The translations under genes and the position numbers were made by a program. The notes under the pieces are model-generated. The model saw nothing but the letters and a program-made list of their open reading frames with translations. It did no database searches and was not told where the DNA came from. From JABDIY01 sp963751955 (lineage in GTDB: Bacteria; Actinomycetota; Acidimicrobiia; Acidimicrobiales; SZUA-35): DNA of 64,000 nucleotides. The stretch lies in the NCBI GenBank assembly GCA_963751955.1, contig CAVVWM010000001.1:62001-126000 (forward strand), written 5' to 3'. Positions 55,379 through 63,023 of this stretch are shown here, in pieces; the stretch's first letter is position 1; the number at the start of each line of letters is the position of its first letter.

Positions 55379-55597
55379 ATGACGTTCACTGTCAGCACCA
55401 GAATCACCAAGGCGTTGGGTATCGAACATCCCATCATCCAGGCACCTTGGGCTGGATTGCACGCAGTCAGCTGGCATCGGCGGTGAGCAACGCCTGGTGG
55501 GCTGGGCATCATCGAGACTTCCAGTGGCGAGCTGGATGTCATCAGAGACGAGATCTCCAAGATGCGTGATCTGACCGACAAACAATCACATGGCTGA
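55379..55597 (+). pseudogene. Remnant of a nitronate monooxygenase gene (5' fragment)
   Basis: Read with two compensating indels, this piece encodes the start of a nitronate monooxygenase (2-nitropropane dioxygenase): MTFTVSTRITKALGIEHPII and QAP, then WIARSQLASAVSNA, then GGLGIIETSSGELDVIRDEI followed by SKMRDLTDK. The remaining three quarters of the gene is absent: after TDK the expected PFGVN is replaced by unrelated codons and a stop. One base is missing before GGGCTGG and one T is extra before GGTGGGCTGGG. Even if these indels were errors, the truncation shows a dead gene, probably left by a deletion next to the reductive-dehalogenase-like gene. Confidence 0.75.
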
Positions 55598-55664
55598 CGC
55601 TCATCTCTCATAGCCACGATGTGGTGTACCGGTCGGCGCCACTGTGGCACAGTGGCGGTTGACT

Positions 55665-56834
55665 ATGCGTCGTGGTTCAGACCCAATGAAGGCAGGATTC
55701 GAAGTGCTCGAGGACTTCGAACGGTTCAGCCAACTTGACGACGTGTTCTCCCGTTCGTGGTGGGACCCGAAAATCCGGAGTGACAAATCAGAACGGTTCT
55801 ACGCCACGTACCGCCGACCGCTCACCAAGTGGCGCAAAGCGAACGGCTTCACCCAACGGGACTATGCCCTCCGCAATGCGTCATGGCACGTGTCCGACAT
55901 CTTCACCGAGATGTACGAAACCGAGGGTCGCCGAGATGGCTTCCTCGATCCCCTCTCGATGCTTAGAGAGGGACCTGCGGATCGAGTTGACCTCGAATCT
56001 CCAGTGGTCGCAGCCCGACAGTTGAAGCGCGTCGCCAAAGTTTTTGGTGCAGATCTGGTCGGCATTGCCGAACACGACGAGCGCTGGGTCTACACCGAAC
56101 GCTTCAGCGCGATGACCGGGGAGGCCAAACCAAACCCGCTTCCGAAATCGGTGAGCAGCGTAATTGTGATCGGCCAGTCGATGGATCAGGACCTGATCCG
56201 GACCGCACCCTCTGCGCTGTCTGGAACAGCGACCGGTCTCGGCTACTCGCGTGACGCCGCAGTCTTGCTCGGGGTAGCCCAATACATCAAAAACCTCGGT
56301 TATGAAGCCGTTCCGTCGATGAACGACACAGCGCTTGCGATTCCTCTGGCCCTGGCGGCCGGCCTGGGTGAGTACGGACGTCATGGGATGGTGATCACTC
56401 CCGAATTCGGAACCGGGCTGCGGTTTGGAAAGATCTTCACCGATCTCCCACTTGAACACGACGGTCCGATTCAGTTCGGAGTGAAGGAGTTCTGCGAATC
56501 GTGCAACCGATGTGCCGACGCTTGCCCGGCTCGCGCCATTCCCCAAGGGGGCCCGGTGCCAGTTGCACTCAACCGTTCGGGCCTCAAAGGGGTCAGAAAA
56601 TGGTCGGTAGACGGCGAAGCCTGCTTCGGCTATTGGTCCAAAATCAACAGCGACTGTGCGATCTGCGTACGGGTCTGCCCCTTCACCCGTGACTACACCA
56701 AGCCCTGGAATCGTTGGTGGCGACGGCTCGCGGGCACACGCCTGAGGAATCTTATGCTCGGGCTCGATGATCGAATGGGCGGCGGTCGACGGCTCAAACC
56801 GAACGACTGGTGGAGCACGGCAACCCGATCCTGA
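55665..56834 (+). CDS. Reductive-dehalogenase-like (RdhA-type) cobalamin/4Fe-4S protein
   Basis: A 389-residue protein. The C-terminal half shows the RdhA pattern: AAGLGEYGRHGMVITPEFG, an FTDLPLEHDGPIQFG segment, then cluster 1 ligands in FCESCNRCADACPARAIP and cluster 2 ligands in ACFGYWSKINSDC followed by AICVRVCPF. The N-terminal half carries the cobalamin-binding nitroreductase-like part (VAARQLKRVAKVFGADLVGI, YSRDAAVLLGVAQYIKNLGY). No twin-arginine signal and no RdhB anchor are present, so a cytosolic enzyme is likely, as in aerobic marine relatives. QueG-type epoxyqueuosine reductases share the fold, but the segment order here is closer to RdhA. GTG 55644, ATG 55665 and ATG 55686 are possible starts. 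It ends 3 bp from the stop of the converging thioredoxin-like gene. Confidence 0.83.
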   Translation: MRRGSDPMKAGFEVLEDFERFSQLDDVFSRSWWDPKIRSDKSERFYATYRRPLTKWRKANGFTQRDYALRNASWHVSDIFTEMYETEGRRDGFLDPLSMLREGPADRVDLESPVVAARQLKRVAKVFGADLVGIAEHDERWVYTERFSAMTGEAKPNPLPKSVSSVIVIGQSMDQDLIRTAPSALSGTATGLGYSRDAAVLLGVAQYIKNLGYEAVPSMNDTALAIPLALAAGLGEYGRHGMVITPEFGTGLRFGKIFTDLPLEHDGPIQFGVKEFCESCNRCADACPARAIPQGGPVPVALNRSGLKGVRKWSVDGEACFGYWSKINSDCAICVRVCPFTRDYTKPWNRWWRRLAGTRLRNLMLGLDDRMGGGRRLKPNDWWSTATRS

Positions 56835-56837
56835 GAA

Positions 56838-57368
56838 CTAACTGGCGAGCAGTCCTTCGATCCGCTCGCTAAGCCCTTCAACCCCAAGGCTTCCGCCCCG
56901 AACCTCGAAGGTTCCGTCGTCGTTCAGGAACGCAAAAGTGGGTTGACTGGTGACTCCATAGGCCCCCCACACCTCAAGGTTTTCATCCACAACGTGGGGG
57001 AACGAGCCCACATCGAGGTTCGACACGAACAGCTGAATCGGCTCGAGATCATCACGACCAGCGACGCCCACGATCCTGACCTGTCCGTCGTACTTCGCTT
57101 GCACCTCTGCGACCGCAGGGGCTTCAGATCGACAAGTGGGTCACCACGGAGCCCAGAACCAGAGCACGACGTCCTGGCCCTCCAGTGTCCCCCACTCGAG
57201 TTGACCGCCGTCGCTTGTAGCAAAAGCGACATCAAGAAGGGGCGACTTCTCGGCTCCGGCACTTGAGCTCGTGGCCGACTCATTTCCGCCGCTGCATGCA
57301 GTAGCGGCGAGTGCAAACCCGAGTGCGACGGCCACAGATCGCACTGCAGAGCGGGACGGCCAGGCCAT
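56838..57368 (-). CDS. DsbE/DsbF-like thioredoxin lipoprotein, candidate selenoprotein (in-frame UGA at 57141-57143)
   Basis: A 176-residue exported thioredoxin-fold protein if the UGA is read as selenocysteine. A signal peptide with a lipobox-like site (AATAC, C25) and a Ser/Gly spacer precede the fold. The active site reads WFWAPW, U76, PTC79; in mycobacterial DsbE/DsbF (MPT53) the same place is WFWAPWCPTC. The frame stays the same through RSEAPAVAEVQAKYDGQV, the cis-Pro motif TSQPTF (P143) and a stop at 56838. A hairpin lies just after the UGA. Such proteins act outside the membrane in disulfide formation or reduction; Sec at the attacking position would make a strong reductase. The alternatives are a nonsense mutation or a base error at one of the two catalytic cysteines. 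Confidence 0.8.
57103..57122 (-). promoter_or_regulatory. Candidate bacterial SECIS hairpin
   Basis: On the transcript, CUGC, loop GGUC, GCAG form a 4-bp stem (57107-57118), extended after one C-A mismatch by C-G, C-G and G-U. The loop starts 26 nt after the UGA and has G in its first two positions followed by U, as in known bacterial SECIS loops. CUUG and CAAG further out (57133-57136 and 57098-57101) can add a lower stem. Confidence 0.5.
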
Positions 57369-57528
57369 TCCGCCAGGATAGATGGAATCCTGGCCCCGAC
57401 AAGTACCGGGTCAACGTGAGGTCTCAGGAGGCGCGGCTGTCCAAGCCGATCGGGACTCCACCCTTGACCTTGTGGTGGAACGTGGGAAATCGATGTCCAG
57501 CAGGCCGCATTCAGCGTTGACCTCAAGT

Positions 57529-58266
57529 TCAGAAGAAGGTGCGTATCCCCAGGCCCACACCTGCTGTGGTGATTGCCAGTATCACCAAGTAGTCGAAGAG
57601 GTGGGTGCTGAGTCGGGCCCGCATTCGGGTGCCCACCGGTACGGTCGCCAACGCAGGAATGCAAGCCAGTATCGTTGCCAGCCAATGGCCGTCAACTTCA
57701 CCACCGATCACGAAGATCACAAGCTGGATAGTGCCCGAGACCAGAAATAGAAGAGTGAGCGAAAGCACCTGGGCGCTGCGATCAAGGCGATAGCTGTGAA
57801 TCCAACTGCCAAGGATGGGACCTGAGATCCCGATAGCCCCTTGGAATCCTCCTCCGACAAGGCCCACCGCCGGAGCCAGCTTCCTCGAGGTGACCGCACC
57901 AACCGCTACCTCAGGCTGGGTCGCGAACGCAATGAGGTATCCAAGCACCGAGAGCAATAGGAGACCTACGAGGAGGCGTTCTGAGACGGATACGAACAGG
58001 AGACTTCCGATCGCTGCTCCAACGAGGCTGAAGACAGCCAGGACGGGAAGATCTCTTGTTTGGGGCAAAGAGTCACGCTCCTTCCATGCAAGAGCCAAGT
58101 TGAGGGCGAAGTTCGGCAATGCGACTACCACTACCGCCGCCTCGATCCCGACGAAGAACGAGATGACCGGTATAGCAATGGCGGGCAATCCCATTCCCGT
58201 CAGAGACTTCAGAATTGAACCGGCGATCACCGCGATCAGCACGATTACGACTTCGTCCCCGGTCAC
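57529..58266 (-). CDS. TauE/SafE-family membrane exporter (second copy)
   Basis: A 245-residue protein with about eight helices, in the same family as the gene at 11539. The motif pair is SILKSLTGMGLPAIAIPVIS at the start and GLVGGGFQGAIGISGPILGS in the middle. It probably moves a sulfur-containing or organic anion. It lies 160 bp upstream of the thioredoxin-like gene and in the same direction. Sequence likeness to the copy at 11.5 kb is low, so the substrates may differ. Confidence 0.85.
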   Translation of the reverse strand: MTGDEVVIVLIAVIAGSILKSLTGMGLPAIAIPVISFFVGIEAAVVVVALPNFALNLALAWKERDSLPQTRDLPVLAVFSLVGAAIGSLLFVSVSERLLVGLLLLSVLGYLIAFATQPEVAVGAVTSRKLAPAVGLVGGGFQGAIGISGPILGSWIHSYRLDRSAQVLSLTLLFLVSGTIQLVIFVIGGEVDGHWLATILACIPALATVPVGTRMRARLSTHLFDYLVILAITTAGVGLGIRTFF

Positions 58267-58385
58267 CGTCGAACCGTACCTGGATCACTGCCCGCCGCCG
58301 GCAGGGAGAGCCGCCGGGTCGAAGTTGACGATCGCGACGAACCCATGGCCAGACGCTTCCGACACTGCGCTACTAGGGTCACCTC

Positions 58386-59429
58386 ATGCCCGACCTGGAG
58401 ATCGTCGACCCACACATTCACCTTTTCGACGTGCACAACACTCCTCGTCCCACAACGCCACTAGTGAAATTGTTTGGCTGGAATGACCGAGTCTTGAGGG
58501 CCGCCGCCAAACGCTTGTTCCCATCGGCAACCATAGGTTTCTTCAGTGAGCACAACTATCTGATCTCTGACTATCTGCCACCAGAGTTTCGAGCTGACTC
58601 CGCGCCGGCAAAGGTCGACCAGTACGTCCATATCCAAGCCGGCTGGAAGGACAAGCAACCAGTCGATGCCGTGGGCGAGACCAGATGGTTGGCGTCGTTG
58701 CCCGATCCGCCCGCAGCCATTGTCGGATATGCCGACCTCTCCCTGGGCGACGACGTCCTGCCTGTGCTGCTAGCGCACCGAGCCGCCGCTCCGACATTCC
58801 GGGGAGTACGCCATATGCTCGCTCACCATCCCGCCTCCAGCGTGATGAACTTCTGTGAAGACCCGAGCATGGCAGGAAGGGCGTCTTTTGGTCGGGGCAT
58901 GAAGCAGCTAGCAGCCCAGGAGCTGTGCTTCGATGCCTGGGCCTACAGCCACCAGTTGAAATCAGTCGCCGACTTGGCGGTTCGCTCGTCCGACGTCTCG
59001 ATCGTGTTGTGCCATGGAGGAACGCCCGTTGGATACGGCGGCGACTTCGGTGGGGTTGGTGCTACTCGAGGTGAGAGAGATCGAATCGCAGCCGAATGGC
59101 GCGACGGTGTTTCAGCGGTGGCAGCGGCGGGCAACACCTTGGTCAAACTCTCTGGATTCCTGATGCCCGTGCTTGGGTTCGGTTTCGAGCATCGGTCGAC
59201 CAAGCCGGGGGTGGCCGAATTGGTCGATGTGTTGGGGCCGCTCGTGCGTCACTGTATTGAAGCGTTCGGCACCGATCGGTGCATGTTTGCGTCGAACTTC
59301 CCCGTCGACAAAGTAAGCGCCGACTACGGCACGATCGTTGAAGCGATGCTCGAGTTGACGGCGGGCGAAGGCCATGCGGACCGCCAGGCAGTTTTCGCAG
59401 GGACCGCGAAACGCTTCTATCGGCTCTAG
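58386..59429 (+). CDS. Amidohydrolase (TIM-barrel hydrolase, amidohydro_2 type)
   Basis: A 347-residue metal-dependent hydrolase. The metal motif DPHIHLFD (D8, H10, H12) starts the barrel; the second-shell His is in CHGGTPVGYGG; the final Asp is in FASNFPVDK. Relatives include 2-pyrone-4,6-dicarboxylate and lactone hydrolases and decarboxylases. It may open a sugar lactone, since it is 33 bp upstream of xylose isomerase on the same strand, but this is positional inference. Confidence 0.85.
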   Translation: MPDLEIVDPHIHLFDVHNTPRPTTPLVKLFGWNDRVLRAAAKRLFPSATIGFFSEHNYLISDYLPPEFRADSAPAKVDQYVHIQAGWKDKQPVDAVGETRWLASLPDPPAAIVGYADLSLGDDVLPVLLAHRAAAPTFRGVRHMLAHHPASSVMNFCEDPSMAGRASFGRGMKQLAAQELCFDAWAYSHQLKSVADLAVRSSDVSIVLCHGGTPVGYGGDFGGVGATRGERDRIAAEWRDGVSAVAAAGNTLVKLSGFLMPVLGFGFEHRSTKPGVAELVDVLGPLVRHCIEAFGTDRCMFASNFPVDKVSADYGTIVEAMLELTAGEGHADRQAVFAGTAKRFYRL

Positions 59430-59462
59430 GTTGCGGCTCAGCGCTGGCACTAGATTTGGGAG

Positions 59463-60794
59463 ATGACCGAGTTCTTTAGCGACGTGACCGCCCCGATCGC
59501 CTACGAGGGGCCAACATCTCGCAATCCACTTGCGTTCCGCTGGTATGACAGGAACAGGGTGGTGATGGGACGGACGATGGAGGAGCATCTCCGCTTCGCA
59601 GTTTGTTATTGGCATTCGTTCAATTGGCCTGGCAACGACGTGTTCGGCTCAGGAACCTTCGACCGTCCCTGGCTCAGCGATTCAATGGATCCCCTCGACG
59701 CGGCCCGCATGAAGATGGATGCTGCGTTCGAGTTCTTCGCCAAGCTGGGTGTCCCGTACTTCAGCTTCCACGACCGGGACATCGCTCCGGAGGGGGCCAC
59801 GTTTGCAGAGAGCTGTAGCAATCTCGACACGATGGTCGACTATGCCGCTGATCAAATGGACCAAACCGGAATGAAGGTGTTGTGGGGAACCGCTCAGTTG
59901 TTCTGGCAGCCACGCTACGCCGCTGGAGCTGCCACCAATCCGAATCCGGAGGTGTTCATGCACGCCGCCGCCCAGGTCAAGCATTGCCTAGATGCCACGG
60001 CCAAACTCAACGGCGAGAACTACGTGTTGTGGGGAGGGCGTGAGGGCTATGAAACGCTGCTCAACACCCGGGTGTCACAAGAACTCGATCAACTGGGCCG
60101 CTTTCTCAACATGGTGGTTGACTACAAACACAAAATCGGCTTCGAAGGGACGATCCTCATCGAACCAAAACCTCAGGAACCCACCAAACACCAGTACGAC
60201 CACGACAGCGCCACGGTGTACGGCTTCCTCAAACGGTATGGGCTAGAGGACGAGATCAAGGTGAACATCGAGGTCAACCACGCCACCTTGAGCGGACATG
60301 ACTTCAACCACGAGGTTGCCCAAGCGGCCGCCTGTGGAATCTTGGGCAGCGTCGATGCCAACCGAGGCGATGACCGTTTGGGTTGGGATACCGACCAATT
60401 CCCGAACAGCGTCGAGCAGATGAGCCTTGGTGTGTACGAGATCCTGCGGGCGGGCGGATTCACTACGGGCGGATTCATGTTCGACACCAAACTTCGCCGT
60501 CAGAGCTTGGCCCGGGACGATCTCTTTCATGGACACATCGGGGCCATGGACGTGCTTGCGAAGTCTCTGCTGGTGGCAGCCAAGCTCATCGAGGACGGCG
60601 AGCTCGAGGACCTGGTCGAGCAGCGATACGCCGGGTGGGATGAGGGCCCTGGCCGTCGACTTCTGAGCGGCGAGATTGGCCTGGCCGACTGCCACACCGA
60701 AGTCATGGCTCGAGACATCGATCCGCCTCCGACGAGTGGCCGGCAGGAGATGATCGAGAACCTGATCAATCGTGCGATCGATCGGGTGGCCTAG
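59463..60794 (+). CDS. xylA: Xylose isomerase
   Basis: A 443-residue class II xylose isomerase, converting D-xylose to D-xylulose. The catalytic pair H103 and D106 is in FSFHDRDIAPEG; other landmarks are LFWQPRYAAGAATNPNP, VLWGGREGYETLLNT, IEPKPQEPTKHQYDHD (metal-1 Glu), and GSVDANRGD with WDTDQFP. The length matches class II. No xylulokinase is in the window. Its stop shares CTAG (60791-60794) with the stop of the converging aminotransferase gene. Confidence 0.95.
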   Translation: MTEFFSDVTAPIAYEGPTSRNPLAFRWYDRNRVVMGRTMEEHLRFAVCYWHSFNWPGNDVFGSGTFDRPWLSDSMDPLDAARMKMDAAFEFFAKLGVPYFSFHDRDIAPEGATFAESCSNLDTMVDYAADQMDQTGMKVLWGTAQLFWQPRYAAGAATNPNPEVFMHAAAQVKHCLDATAKLNGENYVLWGGREGYETLLNTRVSQELDQLGRFLNMVVDYKHKIGFEGTILIEPKPQEPTKHQYDHDSATVYGFLKRYGLEDEIKVNIEVNHATLSGHDFNHEVAQAAACGILGSVDANRGDDRLGWDTDQFPNSVEQMSLGVYEILRAGGFTTGGFMFDTKLRRQSLARDDLFHGHIGAMDVLAKSLLVAAKLIEDGELEDLVEQRYAGWDEGPGRRLLSGEIGLADCHTEVMARDIDPPPTSGRQEMIENLINRAIDRVA

Positions 60795-61976
60795 GACACC
60801 GATGACGCCCGTCGATTGACATAGCCAACGATTCGGTTACATGCCTCGGTCAGATCTTCATCGCTGATAGTGAAGCTGATACGGACCCAACCTTCACTCG
60901 AGGAGCCGAACGCCCCGGCATCCAGCACTGAAACACCCGTTGTGTCGAAAAGACCCCTCACAAACGTGGCGCTGGAATCTGAGACCGAGGAAACATCGAC
61001 CATCAGGTACATCCCGGCGTCGGGAGTCAGCACTTGCAGTGACGAAGCGGAGTTGAGGATCCCAGCACAGAGGTCGCGACGCCGCCGGTAGATCTCTTTC
61101 ATCGGGACGTAGGCATTCCGGTGTTCGGTGAGAGCGGTCAATGCAGCGGCCTGAACGAAGCCGGGAAGTCCGTAGTTGACGTTGATCTGAAGCGCGCCCA
61201 TGTGTTTGATCAGATCGGTCGGTCCGACGGCCCACCCGACCCTCCAACCCGTCATTGCATGAGATTTCGAGAGGCTGCTGACGGTCACGGTGCGCTCGAC
61301 CATTCCGGGCAGAGCAGCGATCGAGTTGTGACGCCCGTTGAAGACAAGGTCGCCGTAGACCTCGTCGGCAATGACCCAGAGGTCGTGTCGGATCGCGATC
61401 TCTGCGATCGCCATCAGCTCGTCGGCTCGGAGCGTTACGCCGCTCGGGTTGTTGGGAGTCGTGAGAACAATGGCAGCGCGTACGGTCTGTTACTGCGGTC
61501 TCGATCGTGTTCAGATCGGGGCGAAATCCGTTGTCGGCTGGCTGGGCCACTCGAACGAGGTGCGCTCCACCAACAGTCAGCGTTGACTCGTACGTGAGAT
61601 ACATCGGGTCGAGTCCGATCACCTCGTCGCCGGTCTCCAAGAGGCACAACGATGCTGCCAGCAGTGCATTCTGGGTCCCGGCGCACATCACCACGTTCTC
61701 CGCTCCCAGCTCAAGACCGGTCCTCGACGCTAGATCCGAGGCCACAGCAGCTCTCAGCTCAACATGTCCGCTTATGGCGTTGTAATGCGTGTCGCCATTT
61801 CGCAGCGCTGCAACACATGCGTCGACGATGGCGCCAGGGGTATCGAAGTCGGGATCACCAACGCTGAGCACGAACACGTCCTCACCACGCGCCTGTGCCT
61901 CCCATGCTTCAAAATGAACTTCCCAACCTGAGGCCGCCCTGTTGTACAAGCGCTCGATCATCGAGGAGAACCGCAT
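60791..61976 (-). CDS. Class I/II PLP aminotransferase (one frameshift near 61478)
   Basis: An aspartate-aminotransferase-fold enzyme, about 394 residues after repair. First part: VLSVGDPDFDTPGAIVDACV, HYNAISGHVELRAAVA and CAGTQNALLAASL. After the break: TTPNNPSG, ADEVYGDLVF, and the PLP lysine in SSLSKSHAMTGWRVGW. The frame upstream ends meaningfully at AVTDRTR; from 61477 another frame gives AAIVLTTPNNPS, so one base is extra near 61478 in the ACGCGCTG context. The start at 61976 (MRFSSMIERLY) was chosen. Likely roles are transamination of aromatic amino acids, alanine or arginine-type substrates; the substrate cannot be told. Confidence 0.85.
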
Positions 61977-62090
61977 CGCCTGAGGGTAATCGAGGCACCC
62001 GAACCTGCGGTGGTCCAACGCAGCAGCCGAAGTCCCCAGCCTTTCCGAGGGAATGAGCCCACGATCACCAACCCGATTCTTTTTGGGGGA

Positions 62091-63023
62091 TTATCGTTCC
62101 TCGCGTCGATAGGCCAGCCCAATAGCCGCGGGTGTGGCGCTGGGACGGTGGCGCGACTGGATGGAGAATCCGATCAACACGCCGATCGTCAGGACGTAGG
62201 GCAGCATGCTTATGAGAACTGGACTGATCTCCACACCGAATGTCTGAAGTCGGGGTTCAAGCGCCAGCAGCCCACCGAACAGAAGTGCGCCCAGTGCTGT
62301 GCGTCCGGGCCGCCAAGCACCAAAGATCACGAGCGCGATTGCAATCCATCCCCGACCTGCCGTCACGCCTTCGGACCATCCTTTCGCAAGATTCAAAGTG
62401 AGGTATGCGCCCCCGAATCCAGCAAACACTCCACCGACTGTCACGGCGGTCACTCGCGTCAGTACAACCGATTGTCCAGCGGCGTCAGCTGTTGCTGCAC
62501 TCTCCCCCACCGCACGTAAACCGAGTCCGATTCGCGTGCGCTCCATGACGAACCAAGTGAGGAGCCCGGCAGCGACAGCAATCCACGCAAGCCAGGATTG
62601 ATTGAAGATGATCGGACCCACGATGCGTAGCTCCTTCAACGGGCCCAGGGGCAACGCTCCGAATTGGGGAACCGCAGGCACGCTCACGTAGCTCTTGCCG
62701 GCGAAGGCCGAAAGTCCCAGGCCCAGAATAGTGAGGGCTAGTCCGCTTACAACCTGGTCAGCGCCCATCACAACCGAAACGAGGGCGTGAACCAGCGAAA
62801 GCAAACCCCCTGCCAGACCGGCGATGAGTAAGCCTAGGAACGGGTTTCCGAATTGGGTGCCGGACCAGAAGGCCGCAACACCGCCAACCGCCATCATCCC
62901 CTCGACACCCAGGTTGAGAACCCCTGCCTTCTCGGCGATGAGCTCACCCAACGCCGCAAGGAAGAGCATCAGCCCGAAGGCAACGACATCCACCATCAGG
63001 CCAACAAGCGTTACCTCGTTCAT
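62091..63023 (-). CDS. ABC transporter permease, nucleoside/sugar type (YufQ-like)
   Basis: A 310-residue BPD_transp_2-type permease with about eight to ten helices: LAALGELIAEKAGVLNLGVE with GMMAVG (the family motif), VVSGLALTILGLGLSAFAGK, LRAVGESAATADAAG, and GRGWIAIALVIFGAWRPGRT. It is the second permease of a nucleoside or simple-sugar importer of the BmpA/YufNOPQ group. It overlaps the preceding permease gene by ATGA. The ATPase and binding protein should lie beyond the right edge. Xylose isomerase nearby invites a sugar guess, but the family is mainly nucleoside-specific. Confidence 0.9.
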   Translation of the reverse strand: MNEVTLVGLMVDVVAFGLMLFLAALGELIAEKAGVLNLGVEGMMAVGGVAAFWSGTQFGNPFLGLLIAGLAGGLLSLVHALVSVVMGADQVVSGLALTILGLGLSAFAGKSYVSVPAVPQFGALPLGPLKELRIVGPIIFNQSWLAWIAVAAGLLTWFVMERTRIGLGLRAVGESAATADAAGQSVVLTRVTAVTVGGVFAGFGGAYLTLNLAKGWSEGVTAGRGWIAIALVIFGAWRPGRTALGALLFGGLLALEPRLQTFGVEISPVLISMLPYVLTIGVLIGFSIQSRHRPSATPAAIGLAYRREER

